Positions 21,289 through 33,297 of a stretch of DNA of 64,000 bases are shown here, one piece after another. Below the pieces are notes generated by a model. The model was not told the origin of the DNA. It searched no databases and worked only from the letters and a program-made list of their open reading frames with translations. A program made the position numbers and the translations under genes. The first letter of the stretch is position 1, and each line of letters opens with the position of its first letter. Source of the DNA: Odontocerum albicorne (Eukaryota; Arthropoda; Insecta; Trichoptera; Odontoceridae); the NCBI GenBank assembly GCA_949825065.1, contig OX463842.1, forward strand, positions 52,710,034 to 52,774,033. Direction: 5' to 3'.

Positions 21289-22343
21289 TATATTTATTTA
21301 TTTATTTATTTAGTGTTCCTTTAAACAAAACAATGCGTATTTGAAAGTTTTCTTTCTGTTTACATAGAAAATAGTTTATAGTTTCTTATTAATTAAATAT
21401 ACATTATTAGCATTCCTATTTCATAAACGTGATACGAGTATTATTCCAAATGTTGACAGCAAGAACTTCGATAATTGTACTTTTAGTACATATTCTGTGT
21501 TCTCAGTGGCTGGAAACCCACACATTTAGGAGAATTGTTTTTTTTTCTCCTACATATTATATCCCACAATGCGGTGTTGGCTTTTGAGTTCTTGTTAGAC
21601 TTGATAGCTTTTTTTGGTAACGTTTTGCTTACAGTTTCTGACATGGGCAAACTATCTTCTTGTAAGTGAGTTCAGGACTAACATTGACCAGTATGTTGCA
21701 AGTTACTTCATCGAGTTGGTGCTTTAGATGTTTATATGGCGAACAATGTTATCTTGATGAATTGCTCTCTCAATTTTTATCTTAGAATATTGTTTGTGGC
21801 TTTATTATTAGATTTGCCTATGCATTATGTATATTATGTGTATGCCTACATCAGTGTGACTCGATTTTCATATTCAAAAAGTGACAAAAAATTTACACGT
21901 AACCAATAAACTATGGAACGTGAAGAACCTTTTTTAAACATTTCTTGTAAAATCTTATAGTTTTTTTAAACCACTAATTTTCAGTTGGTCAATTCTGGAT
22001 CCTCTGAAATAACGAAATATAAAAACCTAGCCCTGGCAAAGGATGGCAAGAAATTATATGAAAAAAATTATGTAAAAAGTAAGTTATTTACTAGGATGTC
22101 TAAATATTTTAGTATCCATTGCACAAAGGTACGAGTACAATCAGCAGCTTATCGGCATAAACTTCCAACCAATCAGCCGGAAGTTACAAATGTTGAGCCA
22201 ATTGCTGTCTGAGAGGTTACAACGTTTTTTTTAGTTACACACAAATAGGAAAAAAAATCTGAAAGGCAGAACACAATAACAAATAGTAATACAGAAAATA
22301 TTGACAATATGTCATAATAAACGTAAAACAAAAAATATGTTTG
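21289..22343. other. Unassigned AT-rich sequence
   Basis: A 75-codon plus-strand frame (21985-22212) shows no recognisable domain. Otherwise I see nothing. Confidence 0.5.
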
Positions 22344-22968
22344 TTAACCTTTCCTTCCCTGTGATGGGTATTTTCTACACGTTGCTTCTAATAACCATCA
22401 ACATCTCTATAAATATAATAAATACAAGGTTAAGATTTTAGGTATTCCTCCATAATATATTTACGCATTGATTTAAAAAATAATATTAATAATAATCAGA
22501 ATTTATCGACTAAATCGTAGGTGTTTTGTAAAGATCGAAAACAAATTCGCATTTAAACGCTGCGAGTGCCTCGTCTTGACGATAGGTGAAGAGTATGCGG
22601 GAAGCGCGACACTATATTCGCATCTCACACTTGCATACTCCACTGAATTGCGAGGAGCTCAATTGTCTCAATCGTCGCAAGCGTAAGCCACGCCGGGGTA
22701 CCGCTCCGCGCCGCAGTATCTTCTGAACATGCAAATAGATTAGACGTACGCCCGGGCATTCAGTCAGCGTTGCCAGATGGTTTTTTAATGTTTTCAGCAA
22801 ATAAATCTCAATTATTATAATTTTTAACTTCAATTATAATTAATTAAGGGGATTATCTATGAATGTTCTTATTTTTCCGATTTAAAATCGCTAATTTTTT
22901 ATCGCGTACTCACACTACCCAACACCGGAGCGCGCGTTTCAATTTTAGCACCGTAAGGGAAGGGTTAA
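22344..22968 (+). mobile_element. TTAA MITE, subfamily B, complete
   Basis: TTAA occurs at both ends (22344-22347 and 22965-22968) with inverted ends CCTTTCCTTCCCTGTG and GGGAAGGG. Its internal sequence matches the MITE at 15989-17916, and it provides the uninterrupted target of the M2 mariner (TTCAATTATAATTAATT). The 73-codon minus-strand frame in it is accidental. Confidence 0.8.
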
Positions 22969-23254
22969 ATAATATAAACATTAATTTTGTCAGAAAAGTA
23001 ATTATTTTACCATCAAAGTTGAAAGATACAAAATGTTATTAATAAGGAGAATCGCGTACATTTATTTCATTCAAACAATTTATTCTCAAATAATGAAATA
23101 TTTGTATTAAAAAAATTATCTTGAAAACATAATCATTTTTAAAGCAGTCCATCACGTAAAAATAATTATATTTTCGTATTAATCCTTTGTGATCAGAAAA
23201 ATGAAATTTGACTATAAAATTATTTTGAATTTTTTTCCTCTTTTAATTCATAAA
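22969..23254. other. Unassigned AT-rich spacer
   Basis: No feature is recognised. Confidence 0.45.
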
Positions 23255-23534
23255 GTGGATCTCATTTGCTTTCTCCCCTTTTCACATTCAGTAAGCCTGA
23301 GGTTGTATTTGTGTATGTGCGTTATTTTTCATTCTTTTTATAATACTGCTTATTTATAACCTTATTTATATGAGAGTTTGTGGGAATGAACATAATTTTC
23401 CATTAATGATTTTATTTTTCTAAAATTTGGACTGTTATTTGCTTTCTCTTTTTCACTGGCAGTGAATCTAAGGTGGTATGTGTGTGTGAGCTTACTTTTA
23501 ATTCAATAATTCTATAATTTTTACATCATAAAAT
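23255..23534 (+). mobile_element. LINE 3'-region fragment
   Basis: AGTAAGCCTGAGGTTGTATT and AAATTTGGACTGTTATTTGC match the 3'-region modules of the LINE at 19.6-19.85 kb. No coding sequence. Confidence 0.45.
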
Positions 23535-24735
23535 TCAATTCTTTATTTATTTAATTAAATCATAACACGACAGTGTATTTTACATTACATGGAAACAAAT
23601 TTACTCGAGACAAGATAATTGAACTGGTTAAATGTTAGAAATAGACGCCAAATTCACATACTGTCTCTATTGTATAATATCATTAACTGTCCCGTCACCC
23701 CTTCTTATCTCGCCAAGAATTTAAGCGTCTTTCCAATCATGGATTAGCGCTACGCTCAAACAGAGATTGTTTCTAGGCCTTTCCAGTTCACCGCTCCTCT
23801 TTCTTTACGTCGTCCTTTACTGTCCATGCAGTGAGACTCTGGAATCAGTTACAAACCAATATAGGACTCGCTCCGTCCTTAGCATGCTTTAAGAAGCGAC
23901 TGAAAAACCTCTTAATTTTTCTTTTCCTTTCCTCTCCACCATCCCTTCCTTTCCTTTTGATTGATGATATCTCACTTTATATGAAAAATAATGTTCGGGT
24001 GATTGTCCGTCTTTGTGGGGCTCGTGAGCATGTGCTCACGTACATGTTTATGGATTTCGTGAGGATGGATAGTAATTTGAATGATTTATGCGACCACCTA
24101 AATTGCCTCATTTACTTTTGTCTGGTTGGTTGGAAGAGATTGCCGTCGGGCAATAAGCGTGCCAGATTGTATTTGAAATAAAAGTGTTAAATATTTCAAA
24201 TACTTTAAATTATTGACAAAAGTAGAGAAGTTTATCTTAAAATAACTTGAAGATATATTAAAAACGTAGTACTATAAATCACAGTATTTTTTAATAATCA
24301 ATTTTATACTAACAAATTTCGTACAAGTAAATTGAATATATGTCTGTGTATTACAAAATATTACCAAATTTAGCCAAGTAGACTTACGTAACAGTGGAGC
24401 ACATATTTTATTGGGGTAAAAGTTGTATGGTTTAATTGTCCCATCAATACTTAAGTTAAAGCTTGTTGATAAGAAGGTTAATATTATAATAACACGCAGT
24501 ACTTTCATCAGTGGAACGCTTTCTTTGGAAAAAGTAAATTACTTAGATTTTTCATAAGTGGAACAACGCTTACACGGGAAAGAAATAATTGAATTTATGG
24601 AAACATTTAACGCAGGGGCTCTCTTGTTGCACGAGATGCAAGTGGTTGTGCAATAACGAAACATTCCACATGTTGATGCAGGGTTACTCAACTCTAGTGG
24701 CAAAGTAATTTACTTATATGTTGTGTTTATATATT
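23535..24735 (-). mobile_element. Jockey-like LINE 3' end (J2), interrupted
   Basis: The two outer parts (23535-23605 and 24193-24735) align with the continuous sequence 25150-25520. Shared blocks are TTTATTTATTTAATT, CAACAGTGT/CGACAGTGT, AATTATTGACAAAA, ACATGTTGATGCAGGG and ACTCAACTC. The CR1/jockey-like LINE at 23606-24192 lies between them. A Penelope-like copy starts at the right edge. Confidence 0.65.
23606..24192 (+). pseudogene. CR1/jockey-like LINE 3' end, copy C2
   Basis: The frame fragments read FTSSFTVHAVRLWNQLQTNI, then GLAPSLACFKKRLKNLLIF, the usual ORF2 C-terminus, and continue to LVGWKRLPSGNKRARLYLK. The last segment covers the tail TGGTTGGTTGGAAGAGATTG followed by CCGTCGGGCAATAAGC, a hairpin-forming 3' end. 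The same tail occurs in the SINEs at 35.6 and 57.0 kb. Stops in the 5' part make it a dead copy. It interrupts J2. Confidence 0.75.
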
Positions 24736-24965
24736 ATTTATAGTTTGGGCGTTAAAACTGTGGAGGTTTAAAGACACTGTAATTTATTTAGCAAAACACT
24801 GTTCATTTAATTTAATATAACGTTACAACCCTACCAGTTTCAAGGTTTACGCATCATTATCAGGGGAGCATAAATAAGATTGAATTATGTTCGAACTGTT
24901 ACCGATATACACGCGCATCTAACGGTTAAACATCGGGTAGGGTAGAAGTCAGGAGATAATTTCAG
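24731..24965 (-). mobile_element. Penelope-like 3'-end fragment, copy P8
   Basis: A single minus-oriented 3' end: AACTGTGGAGGTTTAAAGAC, then CTACCAGTTTCAAGG, AGGGGAGCATAAATAAGA and CCGATATACACGCG. It is diverged, with no coding part and no opposite arm visible. Confidence 0.65.
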
Positions 24966-25009
24966 CAAGCAACTGTGAGATATCACGGCTGCTTGCTGAA
25001 GCTATCTTC

Positions 25010-25149
25010 TAAAAAATATATAAGGAGCTCGCCCTCTTTTCGTAGGGGTGCATTTTGGCTCTGGGATATTATGAAAGCTTATCTTTTAAATGTTTTTTTA
25101 TTTTCTTGAAATATATGTGTAATTTCAGGATATACTTTATTTTTATTTA
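25010..25149 (+). mobile_element. LINE 3'-end fragment
   Basis: GGAGCTCGCCCTCTTTTCGT, then GCATTTTGGCTCTGGGATA and AGCTTATCTTTTAAAT, match the tail family at 3.6 and 20.2 kb. It ends in TTTATTTTTATTTATTTATT, directly against the tail of the minus-strand LINE J1. Confidence 0.5.
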
Positions 25150-25770
25150 TTTATTTATTTAATTTACGACACAACAGTGTCTTTATATACAAATGAACAT
25201 GTGACAGGTTATACAAGTACTTAAAATTATTGACAAAAAATACAAAACTTTATCTTAAACTAACATTAAGATACAAAAAGCAGTAGTAATAATAAATTAC
25301 AGTTATCGTTTTAAAATTATTTAATAATCTTTGAGAATTTTGTGGGAATTTTATGGATAGATATTGAGATATAGAAAACACATGGCCCCATTAGTAGAAC
25401 GAGATGCAAGTTGCTTTGCACAATTAAAACCTTCCTACATGTTGATGCAGGGCTACTCAACTCCAGAGGCAAAGTATTGTCCTTAATGTTTTGTTTATAT
25501 TACGTTATTTATAATAATAAAGGAGAGCAGAAAGTTAGAAGCTATTTCTTAATATTGTTGTGATATTCTGGCGAATACTATACAAAGTTATATTAAAAAT
25601 TTCTAAATTGTTGCAAAACTCGTTTCCAAGTCTTTGCATACGAATTATAGAGGAGTTGATTTTATAATAAGTATAGCAATTTTCGGTATAAAATGGATTG
25701 AGCTGTCTTGTGGATCTAGTGGGAATACGAAATGAAATACTTGCGAGTAAATGAGGTGCATCAATCACTG
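25150..25770 (-). mobile_element. Jockey-like LINE 3' end, copy J1
   Basis: Minus-strand order: ORF2 C-terminus (25535-25768), about 380 bp of 3' region, then an AAATAAATAAATAAATAAA tail at the low-coordinate end. The 3' region matches J2. Confidence 0.65.
25535..25768 (-). pseudogene. LINE ORF2 C-terminal fragment
   Basis: The 77-codon frame reads PHLLASISFRIPTRSTRQLN, PFYTENCYTYYKINSSIIRM and QRLGNEFCNNLEIF. This Arg/Asn pattern is the common end of jockey-like ORF2 proteins. The RT part is missing, so it is 5'-truncated; its own stop appears to be in place. Confidence 0.6.
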
Positions 25771-26384
25771 ATGAATGATTTTGTATCGCAGTACTATATC
25801 GGCTGTTTTTCTTCTGTCACGAGTATGTACATACTATTTTGCTATCAAAAAAATATATTTGTTTATTAATATATATTTAAAAATATTATATTATGCCTTC
25901 AAACTGGTTTTATGTCTAGTTAGGCCGTCAAATATTGCAAACATAATACTGATTTCGTTAGTGTTACCAACCACGAAGGTATACATTTGACTTATGTTTG
26001 CATTTTATATGAATATTTCCTGTATCGCCTCTCTTTTGATCAACCCATACGGTTGCCAACACCATCCATCCATCTTAGGCGAAGGCGAGAGGGTTTTCTA
26101 TCGATTGGTATGGCATCAATTAAAGTAATTATGGCTCTTGTATATATATTCTTAGCAGCACGATCACCCAGCTCAAGACTTCTCTTTTTAGTATGCCCGC
26201 AAGTTTTGGTCGCTGAATACTAAATACCAAAAAGGAAAAGCACTGCTTTAAAAATTAAACCATCTTTTTTATATTTCTGATTTGATTTAATAAAATTCAT
26301 GGTATAAAAACTAAGAAGTTTTATTGTTAGTAAAAAAAAACGTTTAAATTGGCGTGCGTTTGTATGGTAAGGGATGTAGCTTTG
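25771..26384. other. Unassigned sequence
   Basis: Two plus-strand frames of 71 and 78 codons (25775-26223) show no family features. Confidence 0.5.
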
Positions 26385-27034
26385 TTAACATTTCCCTTCC
26401 GGTGCTCAAAAAATCCCGCATTCTAGTGATGTGTATTCAATACACATCAATACACATGTAAAAATGAGCGATTTAAAATCGGAAAAAGAAGAGTATTCAT
26501 AACCAATTGCTTAAATTAATTAAATTTGAAGTGAAAAATGATATTAATTGAAATTTAATTGCTGAAAACATGAAAAAAACATCGGCCGACGTTCACAAAA
26601 TGGGCAAAGCGACCACCTCAAACGAAAGCCCGCGAGCTACTAAGACGAGAATGGGAACACTAACACTGTGTATGTTATACCTCGAAGGAAGAAACAACTG
26701 CGAACTGAGATTCTAATTCTTGCGTTCAAATATACCGAAGTAGAGTGAGTTTGAGACGTGAATCACTCATAGCGATTTTTAGAATGAATAGACCTACGTT
26801 ACACACTGGCACACGTTTGGTTTTATTGGTGAATTTATTCTCGAGTTTCACAAAATATCTCTGATGTAGCCGATATGTGTTAATTTTTATTAATATTATT
26901 TTTTCATTCAATGCGTAAATGTATTACGGAAGAATACCTTAAATCTTAACCCAATATTTATTATATTTGTAGAGATATTAAAGTTTTTAGAAGCAATGTG
27001 TACTAGTTACACATCACAGGGAAGGTAAAGTTAA
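26385..27034 (-). mobile_element. TTAA MITE, subfamily A
   Basis: TTAA at both ends (26385-26388 and 27031-27034). In reverse complement it matches 41246-41899, including GGCCGACGTTCACAAAATGG, the TGTACTAGTTACACATCACA end and AATACACAT near the other end. Confidence 0.8.
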
Positions 27035-27132
27035 AATAGTGTATTTACCTTCATTAATCGAGCGTTTGAATTAAATTTGGCACATGCTCGATAATTCCTC
27101 ATCGTCTTGCGTCATACTATTGGCTATATATC

Positions 27133-27574
27133 TTTAGGGAAATGTCCCTTAAAGGTATATGATGATTTTGATTGTTGGTAAATAAATAAAATACGTTAAA
27201 TCACAATGCGGAAGGAGAGAGTGAATGAATGCTTTATTTGATAGTACGTAGGTATTTATAACATTTCACAATGGGCGCGGGAGTGCGCCCGTGATATACT
27301 TTTATCTCGCTTCTGTGCGTGCAGAAATGGTCAATTGAAGTATTGTAGATATCGTAAATAGTATTGTAGGTAAACAATCTATTTACGGAACCGGCGAGAC
27401 AGCGTGATGCGTTCTCTTTCTAGTATGGAATGCGGCGCGCCGTTCGGCCGGCCTCATGTCGGGCATGCGACCTTTGGACCGCCTACTATAATTCGTCGAG
27501 GTATCCAAAGGTCGTTTCGTCGGTCGTTGACCGTATGTGTTGACAATATTCAGCGACGACCGTGGATCCCTACA
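27133..27574 (-). mobile_element. Solo-LTR-like repeat, copy L4
   Basis: It reads TTAGGGAAATGTCCC at the left and GACCGTGGATCCCTACA at the right. It contains the shared GGTCGTTTCGTCGGTCGTTG and AGGTATTTATA blocks. No clear target duplication. The two overlapping frames at 27383-27652 lie in its GC-richer half and have no domain. Confidence 0.6.
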
Positions 27575-28349
27575 CATCGTATATCTACAAGCATGATCAC
27601 GTGTAACGGTGAACTGAAAGGGTTTAAGCTAAAGATAACCATGAACTCCTAAATATACGTAGAGGGAGACCCAAGAAGACCCTACATAAGAAAGTGGTGA
27701 AGGTTATGATGAGATTTAGACTGTTTCCGATTATTTTTTTAGAGAAAGAAGGTCCAATCAGTGGATGAGTTAAGGCAAAGAAAAAATATTGAATTCTTTG
27801 AACTATGTGTTATTAATTATTTCGAGAATAATGAAAACGACAAGACTATTTAAATTTTCTATTAAAGCTAAATTGCGTGAACTTGAGAAGGTTTTGAATG
27901 TGCTTACATAATTTGTTTTAAAGGTCGTAGCTCTGACCTTTATCATTGTTGTCCCGGACAATACCCCTGCAGTCTGAAAAGCCAACATTAAGTGCGGTTT
28001 TCAAATTCCCTTTAAATGTCATGTCAACTCTAAATTTAAATGACAGACTAAAAACTTGTAATTCGTAAAAAAAACTAATAACTTACTTTTTAAGCACTTG
28101 AATAGACTAAGTATCTTATCTTCTCAATATCAAATTCAATGAAAAATACGTGTTCATATTATAAGAATTCATTTTTATCTCCATCAGACATTTTGAAAAA
28201 AGCTAATTGTATATTATTAAATATTTAACATTCCGTAGAGCGCAGTCATACGACAAGGGATGTCGCGCTGATTTTGATTTCAACCCCACGGGTTCATACA
28301 TAATTTATGAAGAAATATATGTTGTTCCTTGCGCCAAGCGTTAATTTAT
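27575..28349. other. Unassigned AT-rich sequence
   Basis: No gene or repeat is recognised. Confidence 0.5.
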
Positions 28350-29125
28350 TATTTAACACTTTCACGTAAATACATACATCTGGCAGATATATTGCATAAA
28401 AATATTTTTATCCAATCAACCAACTTTTGTTCTACAGTTATTTTCACTACCCATAAAATGTCATTTCGTATTACGTAAATACAAACATCTGGCGAATATA
28501 TTGCATTCAAATATTTTTATCCAATCAGCCAACTGGGTTTCTACAATTATTTTCATTACCCATTACGTTAATACATGCATCTGGCGGATATATAGTATTC
28601 GAATATTTTTATACAATCAACCAACTTTTGTTCTACAATTATTTTCACTACCCATAAAATGTAATTTCGCATTACGTAAGTACAAACATCTGGCGAATAT
28701 ATTGCATTCAAATATTTTTATCCAATCAGCCAACTGGGTTTCTACAATTATTTTCATTACCCATTACGTTAATACATGCATCTGGCGGATATATAGTATT
28801 TGAATATTTTTATACAATCAACCAACTTTTGTTCAACAATTATTTTCACTACCCATAAAATGTCATTTCGCATTACGTAAATACAAACATCTGGCGAATA
28901 TATTGCATTCAAATATTTTTATCCAATCAGCCAACTGGGTTTCTACAATTATTTTCATTACCCATTACGTTCATACATGCGTCTGACGGATATATAGTAT
29001 TTGAATATTTTTATACAATCAACCAACTTTTGTTCAACAATTATTTTCACTACCCATAAAATGTCATTACCCATTACGGAAATACAAAAATCTGGCGAAT
29101 ATATTGCATTCAAATAGTTTTATTT
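28350..29125. repeat. 201-bp tandem array built of ~100-bp half-units
   Basis: ACAAACATCTGGCGAATATA recurs at 28481, 28682, 28882 and (altered) 29083, a 200-201 bp period. Between them lies a related half-unit with TACATGCATCTGGCGGATAT. The two half-units alternate CCAACTGGGTTTCTACAA with CCAACTTTTGTTCTACAA. The 100-codon frame at 28501-28803 is a by-product. Confidence 0.85.
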
Positions 29126-29139
29126 TAACTAAGGAAATG

Positions 29140-29665
29140 AAAATATTCTTTAAGAAAAAGTAACAGAAATTTATGTACAAGTTAATTTTCAAGAAAAGTA
29201 GGGATAAGAATGGAAATCGTATGCGAGTTAAGGACGAGAAATATTTTGAGAGAAATGGTGTTTCTTTTGTTAATTCAATTAAAACTCAATTAAAAAAATT
29301 AACTGCCTGAAATTTCTTAAACTTGGGTAGACCGAGAGGAGACAAAATGAAATATTCTTATCGAGATATAATTTTTTCGCCTCTCCCACATCCATATGGT
29401 TGTAGAAGAGGCGAAATACAGCTTGTATGATTCTCTGTCTTTTTTATTTCCTTATTTATAAATATCATGCACACTAGATCCTTTTCCTTTCCCTCAACCA
29501 TTTCTTTCCTTAAACTCAATAAATTATAATTATTCCTGTAACTTAGAAAAGTTTATGAAAATATTATTTCATAAAAAGTAACATAAATTTAAATAAAAAT
29601 GTTGAATCTCAAGGAAAATAGTGATTGGAATATGAATTGTTTGAAAGTTAAGGACAAGATTTATT
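29140..29665. repeat. Direct duplication of ~105 bp
   Basis: 29145-29250 and 29555-29665 share ATGAAAATATT, AAAAAGTAACA, GAAA(A)TAG and AAAGTTAAGGACAAGAT-type blocks. The sequence between them is unassigned. A 74-codon frame spans the second copy but is unrecognised. Confidence 0.45.
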
Positions 29666-30290
29666 TAGTTTTTCCTTGCATATTGACAAAGATAAAGTGC
29701 GTCTATTTGAGACAGGAAACTCGTTTGAAAATCAAGTCGAGTGAACCGCAAAGGATGATGTGTAGATATGTTGTGATGCGTTGGCAATCAAATGTTTCTT
29801 CCATCAATAAATGGGAGAGATAGTCTTTTATCAGAGAGAAAATATAACTTTTCAAGCAAATACTAAGAACAGTTTAGATGACTGAATTCTCTAAAATAAT
29901 GGACAGAATATGGAGATTTCTTTTTTACCTTATTTCAAGCTATTGGAGTCTGACATTGTGAAAATAACACATTTTAGAGCCCTTCTAGTATATTCAACTC
30001 CTTACTAGCACCGAGACGACAAACATTCCCATAGGCAATAAAGGGTAAAATAAAGCTCAAAAAATTATCACACATTCCCGAGGAAAGTTATGGTTTTTGA
30101 AATATCGCTTTCGTACGGCACCGGTACAAAGAACTGTAACATAGGTGGATGGCTGCTGCGCAATGCTCGGAGAATTCAGCTCAAGTTCAGAAGCGTATAT
30201 CGGTGAAAAGGTAGCAGGGTGAAGATATTCCACTATGGCAGGTATTAGATGATTGCAAGTGAAACACAATAGGCAGAGTGAACTGAGAAG
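29666..30290. other. Unassigned sequence
   Basis: No feature is recognised. Confidence 0.5.
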
Positions 30291-30617
30291 GTGATTTATT
30301 TTGGCCTTTTCGCTTCTTATGTGCGGTCAATCGCTCATCGCAAGCGCCTGCTTTCATCTCTGCCTGCGGTCACAACTCGCGAAACATCACAATTTTCGGG
30401 AGTTTTGCGCCTGCAGAGGCCGGCTGGCCTGCGATATAGTCTCGCGATGACCGCGCATAAGTCTCATTTCCGTTGCGGTCGCGACGCCGCGCGGACCCCA
30501 ACAAACATACATATTACATACAAAAATCGCAAAAATACCAAAAATAACCAAGAATTTACATACCAAATTACTAAACAAATATCTAAGTATAACTACATAT
30601 CTACACACATTAATTAA
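30291..30617. other. GC-rich patch of unknown origin
   Basis: 30300-30510 is markedly GC-rich with many CpG dinucleotides (for example GTCGCGACGCCGCGCGGACC), unlike its surroundings. Overlapping frames of 108 codons (+) and 73 codons (-) run through it, but neither resembles a known family. It could be a promoter-like island or an old repeat. Confidence 0.35.
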
Positions 30618-31239
30618 GTAAGAAACTAATCCTAATATGTTTTATAATGACGCATACGTCCGATACAGCTTTTTCAAATGTAGAAACACTACAAGAAGGC
30701 TCCTTGACAAGATGAGAGTGAGGAATTGAGGGTGTTACGAAGTCTTCACAAAGGATTGTGAGTGAATGAAAGAGCTTGTGATACGAAGTTGCTGGACATG
30801 ATTTTGTCGTGGTCAATGAAATGATGGTACATTTGGAATGACGTATGTGATAACTAATGTTTGAAGTAAATGCGTGCTTTACCATACAATATCCCATTCT
30901 TAACTGAGCTGAATTTAATGTGTTTCTTTCCCGATTTCCCCACTTGATTGATTATATTTTTCCTATGTTATATTTATGAAAATTGTACACATGAATAATT
31001 ATTAATTTTTTTTTTTTCGATCATGTAATGTCCTTTCTTTACTTTTGTCTGCTTTGTTAGAAAATATTGAACAACAGTAGATTAATATTTCTTACAAAAT
31101 GACTTTTTATATTATGCAATTACGAAAGCAGACTCACTCAAGGGAGCTCTGAATAATTGTTCAATATTTTTTTCAATTATGTAACGTCCTTCGTTTACGT
31201 TCGTCTGGTTGGTTTGAAGACACTGAAGACAATATTTTA
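30618..31239. other. Mostly unassigned; weak LINE-tail traces
   Basis: TTACTTTTGTCTG near 31040 and TACGTTCGTCTGGTTGG near 31197 resemble the 3' tail of the CR1/jockey-like LINE at 24.1 kb. The 95-codon minus frame at 30610-30897 is unrecognised. Confidence 0.4.
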
Positions 31240-31862
31240 TTAACCCTTCCTTCCCTATGATGTGTAACTAGTACACATTGCTTCTAAACACGTTTCATAT
31301 CTCTACAAATATAAAAATACTGGGTGCTGATTTTAGGTTTTCCTCCGTAATACATTTACGCATTGAATGAAAATATAATATTAATAATAATTAGCACTTA
31401 TCGGCCACATCAGAGATATTTTTAGAAAATCAAGAATAAATTCACCAATACAATCAAACGTGTGCCAGTGTGTGACGTAGGTATATTCATACAAAAAAAC
31501 CACTTTGAGTGAGAAATCAATGCTATTCACATCTCACTTTCATTCTACTTCGGTATATGGGAACCTCAAGAAATAGAATCTCAGTTCGCTCGCTTCTCTC
31601 GCTACAGTGGCTTTCGGGTATCCATTTGAGATGGTCGCTTCACCCGTTTTGTGAACGCCGGCCGATGTTTTTCTCATGTTTTCAGCAATAAAATTTCAAT
31701 TATTATCACTTTAGACTTCAAATTAAATAATTTAAGCAATTGGCTATGAATATTCTTATTTTTCCGATTTTAAATTGCTCATTTTTACATGTTTATTTAT
31801 GTGTATTAAATACACAGCACCGGAACGCTCGGATTTTTTTAGCACAGAAAGGGAAAGGTTAA
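31240..31862 (+). mobile_element. TTAA MITE, subfamily A
   Basis: TTAA at 31240-31243 and 31859-31862. Inverted ends CCCTTCCTTCCC and GGGAAAGG. The interior contains AACGTGTGCCAGTGTGTGAC and GCCGGCCGATG, as in the other subfamily A copies. Confidence 0.8.
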
Positions 31863-32019
31863 TAATAGTTACAAAACTAACTTTTTGTACAACGCAGTTA
31901 GGGCAACAGACTCTCCTCAACGACACTACGGAGTCGAATGGAATATAAATGTTTTTTTTTAAATTATTTTAGGTACGTGGATAAACATATTACATTTGGC
32001 GGGTTTGTTACCATAGATA

Positions 32020-33297
32020 TTTTTTTCCAGCCAACCTTCTTCTTTTCCCTGGCTCCCTCTCAACTCACTGTCTGCGAAGACTGTTGGAGTCAGCTTTCCT
32101 CGTCCTCAGGTTGTATGCTCTTCTGTCCCGGACTACGTACCCCAGGCCGTGCCTCTGCATCAGGTTATCTTTTTTCACCACGCACGAATTATTTGGTCTT
32201 CCTCTGGCTGTTATTCGAGGCAGATCTATGGAGATTGCCTGGTTCACAATGTGATAGGGTGATCTGCGTCCAGCGTGCCCACACCATCTCAATCCACCCG
32301 CCTCTCCTCCATCTTTCTGTTGATGTATGTAACACCTAGGCTTCCACGAATGCGTGAGCTTTTTATTTTGTCTCTTAGGTACACACCAGCTGACCATCTT
32401 GGCATGCGCATTTCAGCAGTTTTTTGTTGCCTGGAGTAAGAGTTATACATCGTCCAGCATTTGGAGCCATACAGGAGTGCGTGTCTGACAATCGTTTGGT
32501 ATACTTTTCCTTTCACCTTTACTGGCATTTTCGGATCACATAGAACTCCCGTCATAGATCTAAACTTCATCTATCCCACACTCATTATATGTGTTACATC
32601 TGCTGCACATCCTCCATCGGCTATGGATGATTGACCCAAGATACTGAAAGGAGTCACAATTTGGTAATGTTTCTCTATCCATTTGCATAACGGGAGTGAC
32701 ATCATTTGTGTTCTCGAATGGTAGGTACAGATACTCTGTTTTTTTTCTGCTCAGTCTCAATTAATTGTCTTCCAAGATTCCTCTCCAACTTTCCAGACTA
32801 TTTTGCAATTTTTCATGTTTTACACTTATTAATACGATATCATTTACAAATAGTAGGATCTTTAGGAGACTGTTCATTTACTGGTAAGTTAAATAGTCCA
32901 TGACTAAGATGAACAGTAGCGGACTGAGTACCAATCCTTGATGTACCCCCACCTTTATAGGAAATTCTGGTGAAGTTCCCAAAGTGCACCTTACTTGCAT
33001 TTCTACGTTATCATACATATCCTGGATGGCAAGTACATAATTTTCTGGTACACCATTTGCTCTTAGTGCTGCCCAGATCAGGCTTCTAGGGACCATGTCA
33101 AATGTCTTTTTAAGATTGATGAAGACCATATGAAGGTCTTTCTTGGTATCACGGTGTTTTTCGACAAGGATTCTAAAGGTTTGGATGGCGTCTACTGTTG
33201 ATTTTTCCGTTACGAAGCCACACTGGTTGTCATATATTTCCACCAAATTCCTGATTCTCGAGTTTATAATTCGTTTATAGATTTTTTTCCAGCTAAC
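32020..33297 (-). mobile_element. 5'-truncated RTE-like LINE with 16-bp duplication
   Basis: TTTTTTTCCAGCCAAC (32020-32035) and TTTTTTTCCAGCTAAC (33282-33297) flank the element and differ at one base. The element itself (32036-33281) is minus-oriented and starts inside the RT domain, so it is 5'-truncated. Its 3' end has GGGAGCCAGGGAAAAGAAG with no long poly(A). Both features fit target-primed reverse transcription. Confidence 0.8.
32045..33281 (-). pseudogene. RTE-like reverse transcriptase, inactivated
   Basis: Minus-strand order: NLVEIYDNQCGFVTEKSTVD, DLHMVFINLKKTFDMVPRSL (the A motif has lost its usual Asp pair), VGVHQGLVLSPLLFILVMDY (the B motif), and then, after a frame change, LLFVNDIVLISVKHEKL. 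The catalytic YADD box is FVND here. C-terminal pieces follow in shifting frames: KKTEYLYLPFENTND, MKFRSMTGVLCDPKMPVKVK, IRGSLGVTYINRKMEERRVD and RDRRAYNLRTRKADSNS. Stops and frameshifts occur throughout. In a live element this enzyme would copy the LINE RNA at a nicked target. Confidence 0.85.

Noticed and set aside
27383..27652. Overlapping genes in the LTR L4 region
   Set aside because: Frames follow the GC-rich half of the repeat and are absent from other copies.
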